A stretch of DNA of 64,000 nucleotides. Source: Cyrtodaria siliqua. Taxonomy: Eukaryota > Mollusca > Bivalvia > Adapedonta > Hiatellidae. The notes under the pieces were generated by a model. That model worked only from the letters and a program-made list of their open reading frames with translations, was not told the DNA's origin and searched no databases. The stretch is taken from positions 137,501-201,500 of the forward strand of contig JAWPHD010001821.1 of NCBI GenBank assembly GCA_037043455.1, in the 5' to 3' direction. Below, piece after piece: positions 1-11,589 of this stretch. The first letter of the stretch is position 1, and each line of letters starts with the position of its first letter. The translations under genes were made by a program, and so were the position numbers.

Positions 1-64
1 ACCACTGCTACTGCTACTACTTCTGTAATACTGCTATTAATACTACTACAACTACTACTACTAT

Positions 65-99
<35 letters not shown>

Positions 100-219
100 T
101 TACTACTTATTCTAATACGGCTACTGTTGTTACTACTACTATTACTGCTACTAGTACTACTACTACTACTACTACTATTACTACTACTATTACTACTACT
201 ACTACTACTACTACTAGTA
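1..219. repeat. ACT/CTA triplet microsatellite
   Basis: Almost uninterrupted ACT/CTA triplets with scattered substitutions (GCT, ATT, AGT). It runs off the left edge of the window. There is no coding evidence; stops occur in most frames. Confidence 0.95.
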
Positions 220-496
220 CAGTGGATACAGGGTTAAAGGGAATTGACCTGTGAGAAGAAAACATGGGTATTTTGCGATGGCTCGCCGTCGAATTTTTTT
301 CTCGTTATTGTTTAAAGAAAATAACGGGTATTGACACCAACAACTAGTCATCAGACTTATCCAAACAGTTAAAATTACTATACGCACTTTTGTTTGTACC
401 GTGTGGCGACTGTAAAAGGTCCCCACGTACTTCCAAACAATATCGTTATCTTTTCATCCAATAGGGATTGTATGAAAGATCCTTGGTCATAATCCA

Positions 497-940
497 CGAT
501 TAAAGAACATGTTACAAAATATCGCGTAAAGGTTTTTGAAAATTCGGGAATCAATCTGTTTTGGTCGATAAAAATCTCCGGAGAAGTCCTTGACAAATTA
601 CGGTATTAGTTTTTCCCTGCCTTTTACTATAAGCACCTACGACTAGTCCACCCTATACACCACTCTACCACATAACCTGATCACAGATAAATTTATTCAG
701 TTGATACAGAAGATATTTAATAGAGAAGCGACTACTTTTCTTGTTAGCACAAATATCAATGCTTTCTTTACCAACGCCCCTAATGATAATTTATAACATG
801 TGGTCATGTGGTAAAACCGTCATATCTTGCCTTTTATTGATATTTACAAATAGTGTTTGTTTCTATGCCTGTTGTTGGTTAACTGTGGTCAACTGTGGTC
901 TTTGGAAGCTACATTTCCTGTTCGTCTTTTATATCTACTT
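497..940 (+). pseudogene. Reverse-transcriptase retroelement remnant with family B tail
   Basis: From about 497 to 800 the + strand translates, with stops and frameshifts, to the stretch of the reverse transcriptase ahead of its catalytic core (KEH..., NLFW, GEVLDKL, then the AFFTNAP region). It matches the better copy at 49.7-51.2 kb. At about 800 it jumps directly to the terminal tail shared with copies at 21.8, 39.5 and 52.6 kb, so the catalytic half has been deleted. It is dead. The host strand of the element is +. Confidence 0.8.
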
Positions 941-1394
941 GTATACATGTATTAGTATTTCCTTTACTTATTCAAAATGAGAATTGGCTAATAAAACTAA
1001 TAGTGAAAACTGAAACAGATACCTGATAATAAAATGTATGCCATGTTAATACTTGACACTGAAGATTATGTCAGGTTATTACCTCATCTTCAGTTAAAAT
1101 TTAGACTCAATACCACGAAATAACGTCCCCGAAACATATGTTTGTGTGTTCTCAAGAATCGGTTGGAGAAACTTATAGATTCAGAAACGGAAAAAAAATG
1201 AAACTCCCAGCTTCCTAACTTCAGAGTTTTAAGCATAATTTAGCTGCGTACATATATTCCTTTATATCATACAGATATCCCCTGTGTGGATAAATCACAC
1301 TCACCTTGTATCAAGGAAGTCAATATCCTTAACACTGCAACTAATGCCTAATAGACGCCCTATTTAATATTAAAAAAACTCCCCACCCCTCTCC

Positions 1395-1870
1395 ATGAAT
1401 CTTCTTAACCATATATGAAGACATTATAACTATCTTCCCTTTTAAAATCTCCTACTTTAAATAATTTACAATGTTTTAACGTTCTATTTATAGGTTTTAA
1501 TCATTATCTTGGAACCTGGATGGTAGTATAATTTCCCTCCTAATGCGTGTCCGTTTTACACTGCCCGGATCTCTATACCTAACGACCACCACCAGGATCT
1601 TGCCTTCTCGCTACCCATGTGTCCCCTTTTCTTGTCAAATACCCTAAATAGGGTTATCCAGGACTGGCCCTAAAGGACCTATGATTAACTACATCCGGCC
1701 CTCTTGAACCCTCACTCACGTCCTTGGGAACCATTGTTCTGCGCATTCCCCATCGAATATTTCCTAGCTGGCAACCATGCCTTAATTTTTTCCCTGCTAC
1801 AGGGGAATTTAACATATATTTTCTCATTTGGGGATATGTGCATAATTACTGGTGCATTTTGATGGATCCC
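1395..1870 (+). repeat. Dispersed repeat R1, copy 1
   Basis: About 70-80% similar by eye to 6985-7430 in the same orientation. Shared blocks include the ACGACCACCACC stretch and the AACCATTGTTCTGC stretch. No open frame is seen. It lies first in a series (R1, R2, R3) repeated in the same order near 7.0-9.2 kb. Confidence 0.75.
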
Positions 1871-1934
1871 TAACTTACATACATAGCTGACAACACGGCT
1901 ACAATATGGAACTGCTCTCTAAAATACAAAATAT

Positions 1935-2180
1935 ATAGTAGCATTTATACGTCACATGACAGTCACATGACAATCACATGACAATACAGTACACAAGTAA
2001 ACATAACAGGCACAGGTACTGGACAAAGATACATCCATACATGTACAATACATATATAAGTTATCTGGGTTTACAATATGAAGGCATCTCGAAAGAACAC
2101 CAAGCAAGATATGGAAAATCTCGTATAATATAATCTGAATGAGGCACTGCCTCATAGCGAGCTCATCACCAAAAGTCACT
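1935..2180 (+). repeat. Dispersed repeat R2, copy 1
   Basis: Matches 8225-8400 in the same orientation (shared block around GTAAACATAACAGGCACAG). The end of this copy, 2125-2180, also matches 60255-60310 inverted, where it lies just upstream of a plexin exon. Confidence 0.7.
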
Positions 2181-2720
2181 GGGCTAAACCTTAAAATAAA
2201 TTATGCACCAGAATTTGACCTTAAAACCTAACGTTTGTTTTTGTGCCACCATACGCATGATAATTATATAAACACTCATTATATAAAATTGTTAAGATCT
2301 TGGAATGAGCAAACCAATTACATAACATTGACGTGTGACTTTGAACTTGTACGTAATCATTAGCTTAGTGCTAAACAACACATAATAGGGCGGATACAGA
2401 ATTTGAGATTTGGGGTGGGGATGGGGAAGCAACTTTAAAAAAAACTGTTGACAACTAAAAAAAAAGAAGAAAAAGCTTCTTATATATGAATGTTTCATAC
2501 GCAAGTTAAACCCACCTGGATCCGTCCCTACATGTGCAAATTAAGTTTCGTCGGCTTAGAAGTTATGACGTTGAAAAAAGGAACTCAAGTTATATGTGAA
2601 TCTAACCACATGGACCGGAAATGAACATATTTCTAACTTTAGTGAAATTGTGTAAATATTTCAGTAATCGCGTTAACAATTAGTTCTGGTCCCTGCTATA
2701 ACTAGTAGCCCTACCCTTCC

Positions 2721-2790
2721 CCACCCCACACAACCCCACCCATCATCCCCCCCACACACACACCAACAACCACACACACACACACCACAC
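2721..2790. repeat. C-rich and CA-repeat low-complexity tract
   Basis: Runs of CCCCACCC followed by CACACA and CAACCACACA. Simple sequence only. Confidence 0.85.
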
Positions 2791-2859
2791 AACATACAGT
2801 TTTCTTGTCGAACTATTGCGGCCACCCAACCCCCAGTTTCTATGCCTATGATCTTTTTC

Positions 2860-3385
2860 AAAAGCGGTTGTAAGTTGATTGTCAAACCATCCGTTGCTGG
2901 TTATTAATGCTGAGCTCTATCTAAAGCAGAGTTAAGTCATAAACAACCACAGACAATGGAGAGTCGACATATCTATTATATTCTTGAACATTCAGGACGT
3001 CTTGGCATGCAGCTTATCTTACGCAGAAAAGACACCGAAAACATGAAAGATATATAAAGTAAAATCATGGTCCGACTTTAAACAAAAATGCCTACGTTTG
3101 TCAGAGGAATTACACCTGCTATTATTAGCTGATTTAAGACTTTAACTGATAACGTCTTTGTGCTTTTTCTAGACTTTCCTTGCTTACATTCAGCTTTTGG
3201 CGATCCGAGGTCTGTTTACAGCCATGAATATTGGACAATGACGATAAATGGCTTTCTTTTAGTTAGTTTCATGACTAAATGTTATGCAGTTGTGACCTAA
3301 TTACTTAAACAGTCAAGAGTTATCGGACGTTAATGGAGGCACGGACCATGTACAGCACGGGTCATTATAATGTATCAGACTGTTG
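2860..3385 (-). repeat. Dispersed repeat R5, uninterrupted copy
   Basis: In inverted orientation this stretch matches 58500-58830 plus 59785-59970. The distant copy is split by a retroelement fragment of about 0.95 kb, so this copy serves as a near-empty site. Shared blocks include the AATGGAGAGTCGACATAT area and the TCGGATCGCCAA area. No coding potential seen. Confidence 0.75.
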
Positions 3386-3589
3386 TATAGGTGGTTGTAG
3401 ATATTGGAGGGGTTAGGGCAACATAACATTTTAAGAATGTGATATTGTGTGCTTTGTTTTTGCTAAAGAATTTTTAATAAATAAAATAGTAGCTACTTTC
3501 CTATGTTATTGGGTTATTTGTTGTCCCGTGACTATAACATTTCAGGACACAAACACATTTGTGGGGGTCCAACACATAATGAGATCGCT

Positions 3590-4190
3590 ATAAGTAATGA
3601 AGATGCGATGCATTGGAATCATCAAAAACAAGCGACACAAATTAGCAGACTCGGTTGTATTATGTTTTTTCATGAGATGTAATACAATGTGCTACCCCTC
3701 TCTCGTACTCTAGACCGTCCCAAAACAGCTACACAGATAGAACACAAAGATCCAATGTCTAAATAGTATATGCATAAATTATATATAAGACAACAGGGCT
3801 GTTAGGTAACAACATAAAAACCACACTTTTTAAAAATAATCTAACAAATATAATAATAAATAGCATTCATTCAAACATTTTCGCGTTGTGGCCGTAAAAG
3901 GTTGTTTGTATATACATGTAGTTACTTTCTTATAACAGACATTACACATATTAGATGATTGCAAAATGTAAGTGACAATAGACTTGAAAGTAACCAGATC
4001 ACTACATAGCATATATCCTTCCGATACATACGCAGTGGGGAAGTGATACTATCGATGTGTGCACAGATACTGCGATGAGATAAATATATATTTAAATCTG
4101 GAGAGTTTAATATTAATCTTATATTTGTCTACGATAATTATCTACTAAATAAGTAGATGACTCAATTATTAGATTTATATTTCTGTTCCT
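3590..4190 (+). repeat. Dispersed repeat R4/R3, copy 1
   Basis: Begins with the widespread R4 block (AACAAGCGACACAAATTAGC... then TCATGAGATG...GTGCTACCCCTCT). It continues into R3, which matches 8400-9235 in the same orientation. R3 has no coding frame; the shared block ACAACAGGGCTGTTAG is diagnostic. Confidence 0.75.
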
Positions 4191-4199
4191 TTTTTCTTC

Positions 4200-4790
4200 T
4201 TTCTTCGTTTTAATCTTAAAGCAGACGATATATAGAAACAATGTCCAACTTATATATCATGCTAAGCATATTTTTAGATTACCACAGACGGCGGATTAAT
4301 ACGTCATTTAGTTTCCAAAGTTGCTGCCTACGTTTCTTACTCTGCAATCCTCGCTCTGCCCCTGATTACTTTGAATTAGTGTATAACAGAAAATGTCGAA
4401 TTCACAGAACACAGACAGCCCAAAACACACATACTAAACAAACACAAGTTACAAGGGTAAATAGAAGTCAAGTGGACGACACCACAAACATAAAAGGGTT
4501 CCCGTCTCACTATTGACCTATTGTCATCACAATAAAACGGGACATTGTAAAATTAATAAAACAATCTCAAGCCTTCCTTATAAAGAACGCAGTTATTGTG
4601 CATTTGTTTACCTGTATTAGGAAACGTTGTCTAAAACGAATTCAAGGTTTGATTTCGTTATTGGAAACACATGTTAATTAGCCAAGATTTGAGCGAGGCG
4701 ACATTCTTTTTAATCTGGTATACTACTGGTGGTGTTTATAAAAGTATTAACGGTACCGCTTTTGTATAAACAGGCTTGTTTTGTTTTATA
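4200..4790. other. No recognisable feature
   Basis: Unique-looking AT-rich sequence. The longest frame (4241-4516, 91 aa) has no recognisable domain, no codon bias I can see and no neighbours, so I do not call it a gene. Confidence 0.6.
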
Positions 4791-5062
4791 TATATTTACA
4801 ATAACATATACGTGTATCGTTTCCTAATTTCTCTGGATGTGAATTTTATTGTTAGAGATTTCCTATTGGTGGGATGTACTTTTATTTACACTGACTTGTC
4901 AATTTGAGCGTTGAAGGCAGGATAATAGCGAGGTTGTGTACACTTAAAATCGATTTAAACTAACCAGTAGACAATATTGCCTATTGACCGTTCCAATTCG
5001 GTAACCATGTCTTCACCACACTTTCTGTTGTGTATTGTGTTTTTCATTGTATAGTTAATTTG
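4790..5062 (+). mobile_element. Family A retroelement tail, solo copy
   Basis: Same sequence as the 3' region downstream of the reverse transcriptase at 51.2-51.6 kb, with no coding part attached. It contains a degraded version of the three-helix block: outer strands at 4912-4921 and 5005-5014, a CAGTAG/CTATTG hairpin, and an ACCG/CGGT hairpin. It is a 5'-truncated insertion, as expected of target-primed retroelements. Confidence 0.8.
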
Positions 5063-5139
5063 CCAAAGGCCAGCGAAGCTTTTGGGATGGAGAGTTGTCC
5101 GTCGTCCGTTGCCCGTCGTCGGTAGTCTTCGGTTAACCT

Positions 5140-6830
5140 TTACCTTGTGAACACTCTAGCACCTTCGTTATTAATCGGATCTTTATCAAACTTTGCCAAG
5201 GTCTTTATATCAATAAAAGCTCAGACAAAGTCTAAAATCAGCCAGATCGAATTAGTTTCACTAGAGTTATGGCCCTTGATTTGCTGAAAAAGGCAATATT
5301 TTGCCTTGTGAACACTCTAGCACCTTTATTTATTATTTGATCTTTACCAAACTTGCATTGATTGTTTATATCAATAAAAGCTCGGATAAGTTGAAAAATC
5401 AGCCAAACCGGATTGTAACACCAGAGTTATGGCCGTTGTTTTTCCTTGAAAATGCCATTTTCTGCCTTGTGAACACGCTAGCACCTTCATTTATTAGTTG
5501 ATCTTTACCAACTTGCACAGATTGTAATACAAGCGCAGACAAGTTCGAAACCAGCAATATCCGATCAGAAACACCGGAGTTATGGCCTTTGTTTTTACTG
5601 GAAAATGCCATATTTTGCCTCGTGAACATTATAGCACCTTTATTTATTATTTGATCTTTACCAAACTTGCACAGATTGTTAATATTAACGAAAGCGCGGA
5701 AATGTTCGAAAACCAGCCATATCCGATGGGTAACACCGGAGTTATGGCCCTTGTTTTTCTGAAAAATGACATGTTCTGCCTTGTTAACTCCCTAGCACCA
5801 TTCATTTATTATTTGAGCTTTACCAAACTTTTATTTTCTTTTTTTTTTCGGCCCACTTTCTCAAGCCCTTTTATCTGCTCCTTTCTTTCGCTTTTTCTCA
5901 CTCCGTCTTCCGCCAGCTCTGCTTTTGTCCCTTCTACTGGATGGTAATCTGTTTTGACCTACTTTCTGCTTGAGCCTCGCTGTATATTTCTACGACGACT
6001 CTCGCTGTTCACCCGCAGTTCACCTGATGTTTCTCTTTTTGCTTTTGGATTGCACTGTTTCTGGGACATTGCTGATATGTCATGTTATTGTCTATTGCTC
6101 TATGTTACTCCGTTCAAGCTACTATGCCACTACTAGGCCATTGCATACTTTAGACGCGCCATACGAATAACCAACGAATTTCTGTCAACAGCTTCCCTGT
6201 CCCTATTCGGTGAACGTCGGCCCAACATCATCACAAGACAGCAGTGAGCTAATAACTACTCATGAAGCAAATCTGAGGGCTGAAAAGGAGGAAATTTTTC
6301 GAAATGGTGATAAATGATAAGCAATGAATTAATGAAACATGAAATGGAGAGACCAGCATCTGGCGGGGTTTGAACCCACGACCTTTCGCTTGTGGGCCCA
6401 GCACTCTACCACTGAGCTATAGAGGCCTCACAGCTTTACCAAACTTGCAAATATTGTCAATATCAATGACAGCTCGAACACGTTTGAAAACCAGCCGAAT
6501 CGGATCAGTAACACCAGAGTTATGGCCATTGTTTTGCTGAAATTGCCATTTTTTGCCTTGTGACCACTTTAGCACCGTTCATTATTATTTGATCTTTACC
6601 AAACTTACACAGATTGTTAAATAAATATCAATAAAAGCTCGGACAAGTTTGATAGCCAGCCAGATCGGATCAGTAACACCGGAGTATAACACCGGACCTT
6701 GATTTAGTTAAAAATGCCGTATTTTGCCTCGTTAAGATGATAGTGCCTTCATTTGTTATCCGATCTTTACCAGACTTGCACATATTGTTAATATCTATGA
6801 AAGTTTAGCAGGTTTATGAACAGATAAAAT
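5140..6830 (+). repeat. Tandem array, unit about 160 bp (interrupted)
   Basis: Unit starts (TTGTGAACACTCTAGCACC and variants) lie near 5142, 5303, 5464, 5618, 5778, 6555 and 6726, spaced 154-171 bp once the inserted element at 5831-6431 and its duplicated target are removed. Each unit carries TTTACCAAACTTGCA, a TCAATAAAAGCTC stretch and AGAGTTATGGCC. Short open frames here are shadows of the repeat. A second block of the same family lies at 10680-11175. Confidence 0.9.
5831..6431 (-). mobile_element. tRNA-headed retroposon (long SINE), 601 bp, complete
   Basis: The minus strand begins at 6431 with a tRNA-like head: A box TAGCTCAGTGGTAGAGTG and B box GGTTCAAACCC, a T arm that pairs, but an acceptor stem with mismatches. 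It runs through a body of about 520 bp with no long frame and ends in an A-rich tail (seen on + as TTATTTTCTTTTTTTTTT). It is flanked by the perfect 15-bp repeat AGCTTTACCAAACTT at 5816-5830 and 6432-6446, which is itself part of the 160-bp array unit, so the empty site can be rebuilt by eye. Retroposition by a LINE-type machinery is inferred from the target duplication and tail. Confidence 0.9.
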
Positions 6831-6984
6831 ACGTGAAAACGTCTTACTATACCTTTTCAGTTGTAGCAATGACGTGTATTCGTTAAACAAATCGATTTTC
6901 TGCTGCTCCTTGACGTTTATCTTCCTGATTTTGTATATTTTCACCGATTCAGTGGTAGCAATACCCGGTGTACGATTACACATG

Positions 6985-7430
6985 GTGTGTATTCCATTTT
7001 AAAATCATCTACTTACACTAATTTAGAATGTTGTATTTATAGGTTTGCATTATTATCCCGGAAGCTGGATTGTAGTATAATCCGTTTTACACTGACCGGA
7101 ACTCTATACTAAACGACCACCACCGGGATAAATCCTTCTCGTTACCCATATGCCCCCCTTTCTTGGCAAACGCCTTAAATTGATTAATCCAGGACTGTCC
7201 CTGTACGATATATTATTAACTCCATCCGGTCCTCTTGAACCCCGTCCTGGGAAACCATTGTTCTGCCCATTTCTCGCCGACTATGCCCTAGCTGGCGACC
7301 TGGCCTTATCGTAGGCCATTCTCTCTCGTCAAAGAACCAGCCTTATATTAATCCTCTCCTACAGGGAATTATACCTACTCATACTCATTTGGGGATACCT
7401 GTACATATTTACATCGCTATTGCATTCGCT
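6985..7430 (+). repeat. Dispersed repeat R1, copy 2
   Basis: Partner of 1395-1870 in the same orientation, with small indels. It is followed, as in copy 1, by R2 and R3, but with different inserted sequence between them. Confidence 0.75.
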
Positions 7431-7722
7431 ACGATGAATCTTATTTGACACGCTGCATTTAATTTTCCGATGAATACCATTATCTTCGGATACTTCATGA
7501 TATGCCCTTTAACGGTTTTCATTGGATGATGGGCGGAGCTTAACTTAATAGAATATTGCGCATGAGGAGTGTGTCTAAAATGTTGCCGATCGTAACGGCT
7601 GTTACATTTTACTCCATAAAAATCCCCGTATAATAAACTATTTTTTCGAAGTAAATAGTAAATCTGGCGTATATAGAGAAGAAATCAACGCCATTTTAAA
7701 GGTAAATATTTATGTAAATATC

Positions 7723-7876
7723 AGGAATGAAATGCGCTCTGTTGGTTTTCTTTGGGGTATGAAAAACATTTCGATGGTTTAAAGTACGCGTGGAGTAATT
7801 CGGACTCCACACACTTTAAACCACCCAAATATTTTTCATACCCCAATGAAAACCAAAATAGCGCATTTCATTCCTT
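7723..7876. repeat. Long near-perfect inverted repeat (hairpin)
   Basis: The left arm from 7723 (AGGAATGAAATGCGCT...) is matched by the reverse complement of the right arm ending at 7876. Arms are about 72 bp and mostly identical, with a few mismatches and a tiny loop around AGTAATTCGG near 7795. The frame across it reads through both arms but is symmetric sequence, not a gene. It could be a minimal foldback element or a hairpin-RNA source. Confidence 0.9.
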
Positions 7877-8224
7877 AAGTGTGTCAGAAAGTGTCGTTGA
7901 CAAAACTTTTGTTTTGAGTTTTGCAGTAGGTACAGAATGTATAATATATATTTATATATTTCCTGGGTGTATATTTTGTATAAATATGCATTTGTATATA
8001 GTAAAGTAGTATTTGAACAATATGAAATATTCAGATGTTGAATTTAAACTTGCTCGAATTAATATTTATAAATAACATTATAATTATATTTTGCAGATTT
8101 AAGAGACGTTTTAAAGTTATTAAGCTTGTGATTATAAAGTAAGGTAAAATCATGCAAAAGGGTTGCCACCTGCTATCTTCACCGCGTGCACGTCGCTGTG
8201 TGGGCACTGATGTTTGTGTAGGGG

Positions 8225-9235
8225 TCGCCTTGCCAGCAATCACATGGTAATACAGTACACAGGTAAACATAACAGGCACAGATATAGGACAAAAAATATA
8301 TATAGGCTCTATACCTTTGTACATTTATAATACATACATAAGTAACCTGTGTAATATGATCAAGACATCTCGGAAAAACACAAGGCATTATATGGAGTGG
8401 AGAAGCTCGAATAAGATATTAGTAATGACGATGCGGTTTCTTGGAAGCAAGCAACGAACATAAACAAGAGACAAAAATAGCAGAATCGATTGTATTAAGT
8501 CTGTTCATGAGATGAAATATAATGTGCTACCCCTATTACGTCCCCACGCACCGTCCCAAGCGGTATTCTATGTAAAAGCTACACAGATTAAACTCAAAGA
8601 CCCCTTATGACCAGTAAGTAATAAGTTATAACACTATTGAGAAAATCGATCTATTGTTTCAGCTTAGAGCAAAATTGCAAATTGTTTAAATAGTACATGC
8701 ATAAATAATATATAAGACAACAGGGCTGTTAGATAACAACTAAAAAACCACACTTTTGAAAAACAAATCTGATAGATATAATAGTAAATAACATTCATTC
8801 AAACATTTTCACGTAATGGCCATGAAAGGTTGCTTGTTTATACCTACCGTCTTATATTAAACAGGTATTACACATTTTAAATTATAGTGACAATATACAC
8901 AAAGGTAACCAATTCATACATATCATATATCCTTCCCATACACACACAATGAGGAAGTGATGTTATCTTTGCGTACACAGATATTTCGGTGTTATAAAAT
9001 ATATTTGCGCCTGGAGAGGGGAATATTAATCGTATAAGATATGTGTCTACCTTCGTTTTCTACTAAATACAAATATTTAAAACTGAATACAAATAATTAG
9101 AAATTGATTCTAAACACAAAAGGTACACAGTTCATTAATACATTGACCAATTGTACATGTATAATGCTGGATATGAATAATTCTTAGAGGAAATATCACT
9201 GGGTAAGTAAAGATCTGTATTATTAGATTTATATT
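8225..9235 (+). repeat. Dispersed repeats R2, R4 and R3, copy 2
   Basis: R2 (8225-8400), the R4 block (about 8425-8545) and R3 (about 8545-9235) are continuous here, whereas in the 1.9-4.2 kb copy R2 and R4/R3 are separated by about 1.4 kb. They lie in the same order and orientation. Confidence 0.75.
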
Positions 9236-9531
9236 TCAGCAACATAACAATATTACAATATCTTACAACATCTTCATGAAATGAAATCTTAATTTGTTCA
9301 CATTTGAAACATTATGGAGAGTTCCCATCGTGCCTGAACGGTGAATTACGTCATATGTCCTAGATTGCATAAAATTATGGTTTTGATCAATGTATAACGC
9401 TTAAAAAAGCTAGAAATTATCACAACAATTTTAGTATATTCAGAGGAACCTGCTGATACTTTCGCAGAGAGACCGTCCTGGGCTCCTTTGCATCCTGGAC
9501 ACAAAAAATGGTATCCACCAGACAGACTTCT

Positions 9532-10102
9532 TTAAAGGGACACACGGCAATTTTTATTTTCTAAAAACTCACGGCGTCCCGCTAGTTTTTCTGCATAACT
9601 TGCATTTGTTCAATCATTCGAATAGTATTAAGCAATTTGTTTTTTAATATATTTTTTTTTTATATTATTGCACCAATAATATATTACAACTTATAGTATA
9701 ATAATTCGAAATAGTGAATACTTCAAATTTGATTTATTTAAATGTAACTAGGATAAAAGTAAAAATGATACTGGATATATAAAGACACCCGTTTCAAACA
9801 ATTCAAGATTGCCGTGTGTCCATTCAAAGGGACGCGTGGCTTTCTTTTTTGTTTAAATCAGGCATTGAAATTCCAGTATTAATTTGACTTCAAACCGTCT
9901 TGCATATACAATAGCATTTTGAGTTTGTTCTACCATAGGTTTAAATATATTATTGGTAACAGTTAGTAATGTGCAAAAACAATTTGCTTTATAATATACT
10001 TATAATTAATATTAATGATTAAACAAATGCGAGTTGTGTTGGTCAGCTAACGAGACGACGCGAGTTTTGAAAGAAAATCAATATTGCCGTGTGTCCCTTT
10101 AA
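9532..10102. mobile_element. TTAA-flanked non-autonomous DNA element, two units sharing an inner terminus
   Basis: The left terminus is TTAAAGGGACACACGGCAA at 9532, and the right terminus is its reverse complement, ending in CCCTTTAA at 10102. A third, back-to-back pair of termini lies in the middle (GCCGTGTGTCCATTCAAAGGGACGCGTGGC split over 9811-9840). The layout is therefore two short elements of about 295 and 280 bp joined end to end. The interior is AT-rich with no frame. TTAA ends are typical of piggyBac-type non-autonomous elements; that assignment is inferred. Confidence 0.8.
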
Positions 10103-10679
10103 TGTTCGTGCAGAAACATGTGTCACATTGACCTCGGTTAACAATTGTCATATATAGCACATAATTATACAGTACTCTAAAGCGTGAAACAAACATGGAA
10201 ACGTGAATGACGGGTAATGACTTGTATGCATAGATTTTGTTGGACAATGTGCTTTGAAAATCTTGGTCACGAGATATTTGTATTGAATATGATTCTGTCC
10301 GTGATGACGAACATTGTATTTGAAAATCAGTAATGTTTAATATTTTAAGAGTAAGTTATTCGAAGGGAGGTTTTAAGATTAGTGTGAACAGGGAAAACGG
10401 ATAGTGGAGTTTCTTTTTTATTGCAACTAACTTCTCAAATGTACGTTTTTCTCAAAACCATTAGCTATGAAGGGATATGGTAAGGGAGTCCGTGCCTCTA
10501 AGCAAAACGTTTATTTTGTTTTGATGGTTCATTTACCTTGACACACTTTGAGAGTGATTGTCAAATTATTACTCTGGGTTTAAATATTGATTCGTTTTCT
10601 AATAGACATACACGAACATAACATAATGTATATACCACCTGTTGTGTCCGAGGTGTCTATAACACGTATTGTTATTATG

Positions 10680-11175
10680 CCATATGAACACGCTAGCACC
10701 GTTATTTTTTATTTGATCTTTACCAAACCTGGCCAGATTGTTGATATTACTGAAAGCTCAGACAAAGTCCAGCTATAAGAGATAAATAACAACACCGTTT
10801 CGGTCCTTATTTCACTAAATATGCAGTAGCCTTGTGGATATTCTAACACCTTCATTTTGTATTTTATTTTTACCAAATTTAGCCCGATTGTTGTGTGCAA
10901 TTTAAGCTCGGACAAGTTCGAAAACCAGTTATGGTGGACGAGGAATGCTAGATTTAGAAACCCTCGAATTATTACAAAATGCCCTATTCAGACTTATGAA
11001 CACTCTAGCACATTCATTTTGTATTTGATCTTGGCCAAGCTTGGCCAGATTGCTTATATTTATGAAAGCTTGGACACGTTTGAAAACCAGCTAGATCACA
11101 TTGGTAACACCTGATTTATATCCTTTGATTTATTGAAAAATGCAAACCTATGCTTCAATAAAACCCTAGCTCCTT
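10680..11175 (+). repeat. Second block of the 160-bp array family
   Basis: Degenerate unit starts (GAACACGCTAGCACC, then diverged forms) near 10683, 10833, 10996 and 11153, spacing 150-163 bp. This is the same family as 5140-6830 but more decayed. Confidence 0.8.
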
Positions 11176-11589
11176 TATTGTTCATCTGATTTTGACCAAT
11201 ATTTGGCAGGTTGTTACCAGGCATAGAGCTCTCATATATTGCATGCATCATACGCTTATGGTCCTCTACCAAGTTTGTTCACAATGTGACTCTGGCGTCA
11301 AATCTGACCCAGCTCTGGGGTCACTGTTGTACATAGAGTTATAAAGGAATATTTTTAAAAAAAATCTCCTTCTCTAAAAAATACATGAGCAAGAGGTCTA
11401 ATATTTGGCGTGCACCATAATTTTATGGTCCTCTATCAAGTTTGTTCAAATTGAGACCATTGGGTCAAATTTGGTCACACTCCAGGGATCAAATGTTTTA
11501 ACTAGACTTATATAGGGAAAAACCTTAAACAACGTTCTTTTGTGAAACCACAGTTATACAATCACTGAGCATGAACAGACGGATACTAT

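Noticed and set aside
350..356. CTGATGA on the minus strand, a hammerhead ribozyme core
   Set aside because: No GAAA partner or flanking helices at the required distance. The same check failed for the retroelement tails.
4241..4516. 91-codon open frame
   Set aside because: No recognisable motif, no splice context and no codon evidence; chance in AT-rich DNA is the simpler reading.
6355..6430. tRNA gene on the minus strand
   Set aside because: The acceptor stem is mismatched, and the segment is the head of a retroposon with a target duplication, so it is tRNA-derived, not a functional tRNA.
7752..8009. 85-codon open frame
   Set aside because: It reads through the palindrome at 7723-7876 and has no domain; symmetric sequence explains it.
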